From: JBOHNM01 sp050730675
GTDB lineage: Bacteria; Planctomycetota; Phycisphaerae; Phycisphaerales; UBA1924
Assembly: GCA_050730675.1 (NCBI GenBank)
Contig: JBOHNM010000198.1
Coordinates: 1-6,282, forward strand
Length of the DNA: 6,282 nucleotides
Direction: 5' to 3'
Shown: in pieces, positions 1 through 6,282 of the stretch
Layout: each line of letters starts with the position of its first letter
How positions within the stretch are numbered: position 1 is the first letter of the stretch
The notes under the pieces: generated by a model
Seen by the model: only the letters and a program-made list of their open reading frames with translations
Told to the model about the DNA's origin: nothing
Database searches by the model: none
Program-made: the position numbers and the translations under genes

Positions 1-90
1 CGCATTGTGCAAACTTTGCGGGCAGGTTTGGCGTGCCGCGCAGGTTCTGCCGCCGGACGTTCCCTCTGCCCAGAGCGGTTACCCTCGGCC

Positions 91-1791
91 ATGCCCATAC
101 CCGGCCGCCGCGAATCGCTCTGGATGCTTGCCTTGGCGCTCGCGGTCGCGGCCGTTGGCCTTGGGGCGTGGGGTACACAACCGCCGGCTGCCTCTCCGCC
201 AACGCCCAGACTCCCCGACGGCCCGACCTGGGGCCGCGGCAACTTCCAGCCCAAAGCCGCCAATCAGGTCTTTGCGACCGGCGACGGGTGCGCCCTGTGC
301 CACAGCGCCTCGGCAAACGCCGGCGCGCTCTGGTCACCAACGGGCGAGGATGTCTCGCCGCATGGTCTTTGGAAAGCGACGCTGATGGCGCACGCCGCCA
401 AGGACCCGTACTGGCGGGCGCAGGTGGCGAAGGAAACTGCCGCGGCACCCGAACGGGCCGAAATCATCGAGGCTCTCTGCGTGCGCTGCCACACGCCGAT
501 GGGTCACCACACCAACCTCATCGCGGGGAACAAACCGCCGCGTGTGGCCGAGGCCGCTTCTAACCCGCTCTACTCCGATGGCGTCTCGTGCACGGTCTGC
601 CACCAGATCCAGCCCGAGGGACTGGGGACACCGGCACGGTTCGACGGCAACATCGAGATCAAGCCCGGCCGGAAGATCTTCGGCCCCTTCCACGACCCGG
701 GCGGGCAGCCGATGATCAACTTCACGGCCTTCCAGCCGACGCAGGCCGATCACATCCGCTCGTCGGCGCTGTGCGCCGGGTGCCACACGCTGGGGACCGA
801 GCATACCGGCAAGCGTTTCCCGGAGCAGTCGCCGTTTCTGGAGTGGCGCAACAGTGTGTTCAGCGACGAAGCAGGGAAGACCGACACATCGCGCACCTGC
901 GTCGAGTGCCACATGCCCGACGTCGGCCCCATGCGCATCGCCCGCAACCCGGCGGGGTTGGACTTCAACATCCAGACCCGTTCGCCGGTGCGCGGCCACG
1001 CCTTTGTCGGCGGCAACGCGCTCATGCTCGACATCCTGCGGACCAACGCCGACAAGCTGGGCGTGACGGCTTCGGCGGAGTCGCTCGAGCGCATGGCGCG
1101 GGCCACCCGCGCCCAGCTCTCGCACCGCACGGCGACAATCAAGGTCGAGAACCTGCGGCGCGAGAAGGCCGCCGACGGCACGCAGATGCTCGTCTTCGAC
1201 GCGATCGTCACCAACCTCACTGGCCACAAGTTCCCCACCGGCTATCCGGCGCGGCGGGCGTGGGTGGATGCCGAAGTCCGCGACGGTCGCAAGGTGCTCT
1301 TCGAGTCCGGAGACTTCGACGATCAGGGTCGGCTCAAGAACGTGCCGGATGAACTCACACTCTCTCACTTCGATGTGATCGACTCACCCTCGCAAGTCGC
1401 GGTCTACGAGATGGTCGCCGCGGACGAATCCGGCAAACCGACGACGTACCTCTCGCGCATGGCCCGGCGCCTGAAGGACAATCGGCTGCTCCCAGCCGGC
1501 TACAAGCCCGACGGCCCGCACGCGTCCGACACGTCGCCGCAGGGGATCAACGGCGATGCCAACTTTGTCGGGGGTTCTGACCGCGTGACCTACCGCGTCA
1601 AGCTTCCTGAAGGCGTGGGTGATCACCTCACGGTCGTCGCTCGCCTGCTCTACCAGCCGATCCCGCCGGCGTGGGCCGCGCCGCTGCGGACACTGGCCGC
1701 GCCGGAGGCGGCTGCGTTCATCACCATGCTCGACGGCGCGAAGCACAAGCCGGAACAGGTGGCGGTGACGGTGGAGATTGAAGGGCGATAA
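91..1791 (+). CDS. Exported five-heme c-type cytochrome with C-terminal non-heme domain
   Basis: Predicted periplasmic or membrane-anchored electron-transfer protein of 566 residues. Five CXXCH heme-attachment motifs are visible at residues 67-71 (CALCH), 130-134 (CVRCH), 167-171 (CTVCH), 228-232 (CAGCH) and 270-274 (CVECH), that is at 289, 478, 589, 772 and 898. Likely distal heme ligands include the histidines in HGLWKATLMAHAAKDPYW (residues 91-108), GHH (137-139) and RGHAFVGG (302-309). The C-terminal half carries no heme; it has a GHKFPTGYPARRAW stretch (378-391), which I associate with multiheme cytochromes of the cytochrome c-554-like type. I chose the ATG at 91 because it is followed by Arg-Arg and a hydrophobic run (LWMLALALAVAAVGLGAWG), a good signal peptide or N-terminal anchor. 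The frame stays open upstream to the window edge (GTG at 7), but that extension looks unlike an export signal. No redox partner is adjacent, so the substrate is unknown. Heme binding is near certain; the physiological role is not. Confidence 0.9.
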   Translation: MPIPGRRESLWMLALALAVAAVGLGAWGTQPPAASPPTPRLPDGPTWGRGNFQPKAANQVFATGDGCALCHSASANAGALWSPTGEDVSPHGLWKATLMAHAAKDPYWRAQVAKETAAAPERAEIIEALCVRCHTPMGHHTNLIAGNKPPRVAEAASNPLYSDGVSCTVCHQIQPEGLGTPARFDGNIEIKPGRKIFGPFHDPGGQPMINFTAFQPTQADHIRSSALCAGCHTLGTEHTGKRFPEQSPFLEWRNSVFSDEAGKTDTSRTCVECHMPDVGPMRIARNPAGLDFNIQTRSPVRGHAFVGGNALMLDILRTNADKLGVTASAESLERMARATRAQLSHRTATIKVENLRREKAADGTQMLVFDAIVTNLTGHKFPTGYPARRAWVDAEVRDGRKVLFESGDFDDQGRLKNVPDELTLSHFDVIDSPSQVAVYEMVAADESGKPTTYLSRMARRLKDNRLLPAGYKPDGPHASDTSPQGINGDANFVGGSDRVTYRVKLPEGVGDHLTVVARLLYQPIPPAWAAPLRTLAAPEAAAFITMLDGAKHKPEQVAVTVEIEGR

Positions 1792-1841
1792 GCCCGGACG
1801 CCGCTGAAGCAACTGCCGAGCCGACCACTCCTGATCGTTTG
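1792..1841. other. Convergent spacer without a visible terminator
   Basis: These 50 bases separate the stop codons of the cytochrome and the surface-protein gene, which face each other. I see no stem-loop followed by a T-run on either strand. Termination may be Rho-dependent, or the two transcripts may overlap at their 3' ends. Confidence 0.6.
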
Positions 1842-4800
1842 CTACGGGCACCCGGCAAAGTAGCTCTGGAGGAACTGGATCAGATCGTCGGCGGTCATTT
1901 GCCCGTCGGCGCCGAAACCTCCACCGAGCGATGCCACGTCGGCGATCGGCGCGTTTCCGACAAAGAACGCCTCGAGGAACACAACAATGTCGTCGGCCGA
2001 GAGTGCCGTATCCGGACCGACCGATCCGCCAAGCGCGGCCACATCCGCGATCGATGTGAACGCCACTGACGCCCGGGCGGCGGGATAGACGATTGCTGCC
2101 TTCAAACCTGAACCAGTTGCCGGCGGGGCAACGACGTCGCCGAATCGGCCGGAGATGGTTGCGGGCGGTATTGTGACGATGAACTGCTGCAACCCGCAGA
2201 ACGCGGGGGAGAAGCCGTCAACCAACTGCAACTCGGCGCGCCCGCCGAGCGTGACGATTCCCGAGAAAGATCGGAACGCACCGCCACTGCCTTGTGCCGC
2301 GGCGCGGATCCGATTGATGACCGTTCCCTCGTCGGCGAATGTCACAGTCGTCAGGAACCCCTGGCCAGGGACCCGAACATCGCAGCCGGGGCCGAAGATC
2401 ATCGTGCCCCGATTGGTGAATGCAGACACGGTGATATCGCCATCAACCAGGCGGTCGATCAGCAACTCCCCCGCGTTGACGAACTGACTCCGCGAATCAC
2501 CTTCAAATCTGAAGGTGAACACGTCGCCCGTGATCCTGATTGCGCCGTTGTTGGTGATGCGAGCCGGACCGGTCGCGGAGTTCATGGTGAACGCAATATC
2601 GCCGCGCGTCGCGCCCGGCGGCGGGCTGGTCCGGATGACAATTCCATCACCGATGGTGACATCCGCCCCATCAAGAGCCGCGATCGTGCTGGACGCTCCG
2701 TCAGAAATGGAAACGAGTTCACCAAGGCCTCCGAGCAACTGAACGCCGCCGCGGAACAGGAAATTGCCGTAACTCTTCATCGTGACGACCGTGCCGGGCG
2801 CAAGGGTGAGCCCTGAACGCACGTTGACGGACTGCTCATCGAGCAGCATCGTGCCGGCGATCGCCACGTTGGTGAAATTGACCCCGTTCTCAACTTCGTA
2901 CGGCAAGCCGTCGGAGGGGATGGCCAAGGCACCGTTGGCGAAGGTGCCGCCGAGCTTGAGCTTGCCGCCCGCGGTCCGTGTGAACGGGCCGACGGTGGAG
3001 TAGGTGCCCCGCAGATACACGGTGCCGGCGGAATCTGCCTGGTATTGACCGGTGTTGATGCGGGGGGCCGAGAGTTCGATGCTCCCTCCGGCTTCGGCAC
3101 GGGTGACCCCGTTGTTGGTGAAGGTACCCAGTCCGGTGGTGCTCTCCACACGCAGCTTGTGGGACGGGCCGGCGGCCGAGAGCGTGCCTCCATTGATCAA
3201 TCCGGCGGGTGATGTGCCCTGGGAACCAACATCAACGAGGAAATCGACCGTGCCTGCGCCCGGGCCCAAGGTGCGCAGAGCGACACCGGGCTCGACTGTC
3301 AGCACGCAGCCGCCCGCGATCTGCACCGACGCCGCGCTGGATGTCGGTCCCACAGTGATCAGGCCATTGCCGGCGAGGGATTGGGCTCCCCCTGTAAAGA
3401 GGAGCGACGTGCCGTGCGTCAGTGCCAATGAGGCGCCTCCGACGAAATTGAGCCCGTGCCTCACTTCGGTTGTCCCGTATGCGACGACGGTGGGCGCGTT
3501 GATCGTGGCGCCGTCGAGGATCGTCCCGGCGTCGATCTGGAAGAGCGTTCCGGCCGGCAGCGGCCCGAGCTGGGCATTGATCGCTCGTCCGCCCAACCGG
3601 AGCGTGGAGCCGATGGCGGGCGTGAGTTGCCCCGTCATTGTGTACTCGCCGGCGAGCAGCAGCGTTCCCCCCGTTCCAACCCCCACTTGCCCGCTGTTTT
3701 CCCAGTTCACTTCGACTTGAAGGATGGAACCGCCATCGGCGCCAATCGATCCGGTGTTGGAGAAGGTTCCGATCGCGCCGCCGTCATTGCTGAGCACCAC
3801 GCGCTTGCCAAGGCCGGATGCGTGGACACTGCCCCGGTTGACCAGCCGCGGCTGCACCAGCGAGGGACCACGAAAGAAAACCCGCAGGTTTCCCGCATTC
3901 GATGCAGTCGCGATCATCACCGCCGGGTCGATGGTCAACTGCACGCCCTCGGTCAGGAGCATGTCGCTCAGGAGACTTGAATTCCCTGTCGTGATGATCG
4001 TTCCGTTGCCTGCGACCGTCTGCGTGCCGCCGCGGAACTCAAGCGAACTGCCGGATAGATTTACTGAGCCGCTGCCGAGCAGCGTCAGCCCACCCGTTAC
4101 GACCAATTGGCTACTCTGAAGCAATACGGGTGCGTAGAGCGTGACGCCGACGAACGTGGTGTTGTTTTCCGCCGTCAGTGGCTGCCCGTCGGAGGCCGGG
4201 CCGATCGAGCCGGTAATGGTGCCGCCGAGCATGATGCGGCCACCGGTGGTGCGGAGGATCTGGCCCAAGGTCGCACTCGAGAGCACCCGGATGGTGCCGT
4301 TGGTGGTGGCGACGTACATGCCGTTGTTCTGCGACGGCACGCCCAGCACAACGACGCCTCCGTTATCCGCCCGCACCGTCCCCGTGTTCTGCAACAGCCC
4401 CGTGCCACTAAAAGTGAGTTCACTCGACGCCGCCGGTGAGGAGATGGTCCCTTGGTTGACCAGCGTTGCCGGAGTTTGACCGATCGGCAACATGGAGATG
4501 ACCCCGCGTGCGGCCGCAGCGGGGTTGGTGCGTACTGTGACGCCCGGGCCAACCGTGAGCGTCGTCGCAGCCGAGAGCCTGAGGGTGCTCGCGGTGACCC
4601 CCACGAAACGAACTTCGCCATTGCCTGACATCACGGGCGCTCCGCCCGCAAAGTTCAACACGCCGGCGCTCTGCAGTGTGACCCTCGCTCCTCCGACGAG
4701 CGTGACATCACCGAGCACCGACAGGGTCTGGGCGCTGATTGTCAGCGGCGACGCGACCGACAGGGTGCGCACCTGCACCGCGCCGCCTGAGGAGAATGTG

Positions 4801-5054
4801 ACGCCGGCGAACCCTGCGGGAATCACCACGTCGTCGTTGCTTCCAGGCACAAGCGGACTCGAGGACCAATTCGCCGGCAGGGACCATGTCACGCCGTCGC
4901 CCGCGCCGGTCCAAGTGACTGTCTGAGCCGACGCCGGCGCGGCGGCCGCCAACATCAGCATCACAAAGAACAGCGAATTGATCAAACCTTGTCGGTGCAG
5001 GATGCCGGGGCGCAACACATATCGATCAAGCATCGCGATTGTGGATGTGAGCAT
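1842..5054 (-). CDS. Secreted repeat-rich surface protein with C-terminal dockerin-like tail
   Basis: Large exported protein, about 1,070 residues from the ATG at 5054; I do not recognise a specific function. Residues 1-43 form a signal peptide with a basic n-region (DRYVLRPGILHRQG), a hydrophobic core (LINSLFFVMLMLAAAA) and a PASA|Q cleavage site. Next comes a W-x-G-x-G-D-G...W-S-x-P-A-N-W-S...D-D-V-V-I segment (about 47-78), common at the mature N-terminus of planctomycete surface proteins. Residues 110-917 are four repeats rich in Gly, Thr, Val and Leu, with no catalytic motif seen; they suggest a beta-helix or other beta-rich rod. A C-terminal domain (918-1001) and two dockerin-like repeats (1002-1070) follow. 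Role is inferred as cell-surface or matrix structural or adhesive. The frame extends back to a TTG at 5141, but a TATACT hexamer lies inside that extension, six bases before ATG 5054. ATG 5033 is an alternative start that also leaves an intact signal peptide. No Shine-Dalgarno is visible before either. Confidence 0.88.
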   Translation of the reverse strand: MLTSTIAMLDRYVLRPGILHRQGLINSLFFVMLMLAAAAPASAQTVTWTGAGDGVTWSLPANWSSSPLVPGSNDDVVIPAGFAGVTFSSGGAVQVRTLSVASPLTISAQTLSVLGDVTLVGGARVTLQSAGVLNFAGGAPVMSGNGEVRFVGVTASTLRLSAATTLTVGPGVTVRTNPAAAARGVISMLPIGQTPATLVNQGTISSPAASSELTFSGTGLLQNTGTVRADNGGVVVLGVPSQNNGMYVATTNGTIRVLSSATLGQILRTTGGRIMLGGTITGSIGPASDGQPLTAENNTTFVGVTLYAPVLLQSSQLVVTGGLTLLGSGSVNLSGSSLEFRGGTQTVAGNGTIITTGNSSLLSDMLLTEGVQLTIDPAVMIATASNAGNLRVFFRGPSLVQPRLVNRGSVHASGLGKRVVLSNDGGAIGTFSNTGSIGADGGSILQVEVNWENSGQVGVGTGGTLLLAGEYTMTGQLTPAIGSTLRLGGRAINAQLGPLPAGTLFQIDAGTILDGATINAPTVVAYGTTEVRHGLNFVGGASLALTHGTSLLFTGGAQSLAGNGLITVGPTSSAASVQIAGGCVLTVEPGVALRTLGPGAGTVDFLVDVGSQGTSPAGLINGGTLSAAGPSHKLRVESTTGLGTFTNNGVTRAEAGGSIELSAPRINTGQYQADSAGTVYLRGTYSTVGPFTRTAGGKLKLGGTFANGALAIPSDGLPYEVENGVNFTNVAIAGTMLLDEQSVNVRSGLTLAPGTVVTMKSYGNFLFRGGVQLLGGLGELVSISDGASSTIAALDGADVTIGDGIVIRTSPPPGATRGDIAFTMNSATGPARITNNGAIRITGDVFTFRFEGDSRSQFVNAGELLIDRLVDGDITVSAFTNRGTMIFGPGCDVRVPGQGFLTTVTFADEGTVINRIRAAAQGSGGAFRSFSGIVTLGGRAELQLVDGFSPAFCGLQQFIVTIPPATISGRFGDVVAPPATGSGLKAAIVYPAARASVAFTSIADVAALGGSVGPDTALSADDIVVFLEAFFVGNAPIADVASLGGGFGADGQMTADDLIQFLQSYFAGCP
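1845..2051 (-). other. Two dockerin-like repeats at the C-terminus of the surface protein
   Basis: The last 69 residues are two copies of about 35 residues (1947-2051 and 1845-1946): IADVAALGG...LSADDIVVFLEAFF and IADVASLGG...MTADDLIQFLQSYFAGCP. Each has an acidic loop followed by a hydrophobic helix, the layout of a dockerin duplicated EF-hand. The loop is not the usual D-x-N-x-D-G; it reads A-D-V-A-x-L-G-G...D-(G/T)...A-D-D. Tails of this kind, ending in AGC or AGCP, recur at the end of many planctomycete secreted proteins; I recall the database label 'GC-type dockerin' but could not check it. The likely role is attachment or sorting at the cell surface. Confidence 0.75.
2304..4727 (-). repeat. 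Four tandem protein repeats of about 205-214 residues
   Basis: Within the surface protein, the same ordered set of short motifs recurs four times: a GLTL-like strand, L-x-F-x-G-G-x-Q, G-N-G, LT-x-x-PGV-x-x-RT, a-x-L-x-N-x-G-T/S, F-x-N-T/N-G-x-x-R/G-A-x-x-GG, N-x-G-Q/M-Y/V, GG-x-L-x-LGG-T. By eye the units run 4110-4727, 3474-4109, 2832-3473 and 2304-2831 in order of translation. Three anchors (GL, GNG, NTG) give spacings of 205-214 residues between units. The fourth unit is degenerate (GLG for GNG, NAG for NTG) and shorter, and it merges into the C-terminal domain. Identity between units is low, so the duplication is old. Boundaries are approximate. Confidence 0.75.
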
Positions 5055-5060
5055 GGATCC

Positions 5061-5066
5061 AGTATA
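5061..5066 (-). promoter_or_regulatory. Probable -10 element of the surface-protein gene
   Basis: Read on the reverse strand this is TATACT, one mismatch from TATAAT, in an AT-richer pocket of an otherwise GC-rich region. The expected transcription start, seven bases downstream, falls on the A of the ATG at 5054, so the mRNA may be leaderless. No good -35 is seen at 16-18 bases; the best candidate, TTGTCC (5088-5093), is 21 bases away, which is too long for a standard promoter. Confidence 0.45.
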
Positions 5067-5235
5067 CATCAATGCAACCGCTGTACTGGACAATACACTT
5101 CGATAGCTGATGGTTTTGATCACCACCCGGGGTTTCCCCAACTGGCTCGGTCCAGTGCTCGCCGAGATCCCCGCAACTCCGCGGCACCGCCGTTTGCACC
5201 CTCGCTCAGACTTCGAATTGCTGTTCCAAGCTGGT

Positions 5236-5240
5236 GAGGA
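5236..5240 (+). promoter_or_regulatory. Shine-Dalgarno-like GAGGA before an alternative argF start
   Basis: GAGGA sits five bases upstream of an in-frame GTG at 5246. It is the only good ribosome-binding match near argF. If used, ArgF would gain ten residues (VEPGAQILAP, initiating valine read as Met) ahead of the ATG at 5276. It conflicts with the leaderless model for ATG 5276, and neither start is settled by the sequence alone. Confidence 0.25.
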
Positions 5241-5262
5241 AGCACGTGGAGCCCGGCGCGCA

Positions 5263-5268
5263 AATACT
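5263..5268 (+). promoter_or_regulatory. Possible -10 element of argF
   Basis: AATACT, two mismatches from TATAAT, ends seven bases before the ATG at 5276. This placement would give a leaderless or nearly leaderless argF mRNA. No recognisable -35 precedes it. The call depends mainly on its position and on the similar arrangement before the divergent gene. Confidence 0.25.
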
Positions 5269-5275
5269 TGCCCCC

Positions 5276-6232
5276 ATGAAGAAGCGATCCACTGCCCCCA
5301 CGTCCCCTCCTTCGTCGCTCACTGGCGCTGATCTCCTCACCATCCGCGATCTCGGCGCCGCGCAGCTTGAAGCGGTGCTCGCCACGGCCGCGGCGTGCAA
5401 GGCCGCACCCGCGAAGTTCGCCCGTTCGCTGGCCGGTCAGTCGGTCATCATGCTCTTCGAGAAGCCGTCACTGCGCACGCGTGTGAGCTTCGAGGTCGGC
5501 ATCTTCCGCCTTGGCGGGCACGGGCTCTACTACGACCACTCCAAGGAACGCATCGGCGAGCGCGAGACAACGCACGACTACGCCAAGAACCTGGAGCGCT
5601 TCGGGCACGCGATCGTCGCCCGCGTCTTCTCTCAGAAGGTGCTCGAGGAACTTGCCCAGCACAGCCGCGTGCCGGTGATCAACGCCTTGAGCAACGAGCA
5701 CCACCCGTGCCAGGCGCTGGCCGACATGCTGACCATCCGCGAACACTTCGGAACGGTCAAGGGCAAGCGGATCGTCTATCTCGGCGACGGCAACAACGTC
5801 TGCATCTCCCTCGTGCAGGCCGCGGCCAAGCTCGGCGCCCACGCGGTCGCCATCTGCCCCGACTCGCACGTCCCCGACGCCGCCGAGATGGCGGCCGCGG
5901 CCATGGACGCCGAAGCCGGCGGCGGTTCTGTGAAGCTGACCGCCGATGTCAAGGCCGTCAAGAACGCTGACGTCATCTACACCGACGCTTGGACGAGCAT
6001 GCACCAGACCGACGCCGCTGACCGCGAGCGAGCCTTTGCGAAGTACCAGGTCAACGCCAAGCTCATGGCGCGGGCGAACAAGAAGGCGATTTTCATGCAC
6101 TGCCTCCCCGCGCACCGCGGGCAGGAGGTGACCAACGAAGTGATCGACTCGAAGCAATCGGTCGTCTTCGACCAGGCGGAGAACCGCCTCTGGGCGCAGA
6201 ACGGCCTCCTCGTCGAATTGCTCGGCCGCTAA
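5276..6232 (+). CDS. argF: Ornithine carbamoyltransferase, anabolic
   Basis: Cytoplasmic enzyme that joins carbamoyl phosphate and L-ornithine to give L-citrulline and phosphate in arginine biosynthesis. The 318 residues match the usual family length, with an N-terminal carbamoyl-phosphate domain and a C-terminal ornithine domain. Visible motifs are KPSLRTRVSFE (63-73, the S-x-R-T-R phosphate loop), HPCQ (143-146), GDGNN (170-174), D237...S241-M242-H243 (the ornithine loop), HCLPAHRG (275-282) with the active-site cysteine 276, and ENRLW (302-306) with the conserved arginine 304. HCLPAHRG and the S-M stretch favour ornithine over putrescine or N-acylornithine as substrate. The oddity is His243 where the family normally has glycine (SMG). 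KPSLRTRVSFE followed by LGGHGLYY resembles the plant-like branch of the family. The first 15 or so residues are a non-conserved extension before LLTIRDL. The gene appears to be transcribed alone. The start is ATG 5276; GTG 5246 and GTG 5234 are alternatives. Confidence 0.95.
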   Translation: MKKRSTAPTSPPSSLTGADLLTIRDLGAAQLEAVLATAAACKAAPAKFARSLAGQSVIMLFEKPSLRTRVSFEVGIFRLGGHGLYYDHSKERIGERETTHDYAKNLERFGHAIVARVFSQKVLEELAQHSRVPVINALSNEHHPCQALADMLTIREHFGTVKGKRIVYLGDGNNVCISLVQAAAKLGAHAVAICPDSHVPDAAEMAAAAMDAEAGGGSVKLTADVKAVKNADVIYTDAWTSMHQTDAADRERAFAKYQVNAKLMARANKKAIFMHCLPAHRGQEVTNEVIDSKQSVVFDQAENRLWAQNGLLVELLGR

Positions 6233-6239
6233 GAGTTGT

Positions 6240-6267
6240 ACACAGAGGACACAGAGGCACACGGAGG
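6240..6267 (+). repeat. Short tandem repeat ACACAGAGG downstream of argF
   Basis: ACACAGAGG occurs twice back to back (6240-6248 and 6249-6257). After one extra C, a one-mismatch copy, ACACGGAGG, follows (6259-6267). The block starts eight bases after the argF stop codon. Sequences of this ACACAGAGG/ACACGGAGG type are, from memory, scattered between genes in many GC-rich environmental bacteria. The window ends 15 bases later, so the full element is not seen. Confidence 0.6.
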
Positions 6268-6282
6268 AGGCCAGGGTGGGGC

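Noticed and set aside
7..90. GTG at 7 as the start of the cytochrome
   Set aside because: It would place 28 Cys- and Arg-containing residues before the Arg-Arg plus hydrophobic export signal, which starts cleanly at the ATG at 91. Because the frame is open to the window edge, a further upstream start cannot be fully excluded.
334..1368. Reverse-strand open frame of 344 codons inside the cytochrome gene
   Set aside because: It is antisense to a gene with five CXXCH motifs. Its translation is rich in Arg, Gly, Ala, Val and His with no recognisable motif, as expected for the complement of GC-rich coding DNA.
2292..2816. Forward-strand open frames inside the surface-protein gene (this one and others between 1839 and 4926)
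   Set aside because: They overlap the repeat-rich reverse-strand protein, which has a signal peptide, ordered repeats and a recognisable tail; the forward translations show none of these.
5129..5139. GGGGTTTCCCC inverted repeat as an operator or terminator
   Set aside because: A four-base stem with a three-base loop and no T-run is too short to support either role and is likely to arise by chance in GC-rich DNA.
5055..5141. TTG at 5141 as the start of the surface protein
   Set aside because: The extension would bury the signal peptide behind about 29 extra residues and contains the best promoter-like hexamer, TATACT.
5468..6262. Reverse-strand open frame of 264 codons covering most of argF
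   Set aside because: Shadow of argF: the forward frame has every family motif, while the reverse translation is low-complexity Val/Leu/Asp/Gly with no motif.
6240..6267. CRISPR array or satellite at the right edge
   Set aside because: The units are 9 bases long with no spacers between them, so it is not a CRISPR array; only three copies are visible.

Overview
The window is GC-rich bacterial DNA with three complete genes and no mobile element, tRNA, rRNA or CRISPR array that I can see. It most likely comes from a planctomycete, probably of the Phycisphaerae. The best clue is the large reverse-strand gene. It begins with a secreted-protein segment of the type W-x-G-x-G-D-G...W-S...N-W-S...D-D-V-V-I and ends in two dockerin-like repeats (A-D-V-A-x-L-G-G...T-A-D-D-x-x-x-F-L...F-F/Y-F-A-G-C). 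I associate that combination with planctomycete surface proteins. Almost no Shine-Dalgarno sequences are visible, which also fits. The assignment rests on remembered family features, not on a search.

Layout. Positions 91-1791 (+) encode an exported five-heme c-type cytochrome with a C-terminal non-heme domain. A 50-base spacer separates it from a convergent gene at 1842-5054 (-). That gene encodes a secreted protein of about 1,070 residues built from four repeats of roughly 205-214 residues, predicted to be beta-rich, followed by a C-terminal domain and the dockerin-like tail. A divergent intergenic region of about 220 bases follows, and then argF, ornithine carbamoyltransferase, at 5276-6232 (+). 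The last 50 bases hold a short 9-base tandem repeat.

The three genes do not look like one system. The cytochrome and the surface protein both work outside the cytoplasm but converge and share no promoter. argF is a cytoplasmic arginine-biosynthesis enzyme transcribed divergently from the surface-protein gene. I found no clear new multi-gene system. The points most worth a second look are the repeat architecture and unusual dockerin-like tail of the surface protein, the Ser-Met-His in place of Ser-Met-Gly in ArgF, the promoter-like hexamers placed 5-7 bases before start codons (possible leaderless mRNAs), and the 3' tandem repeat.
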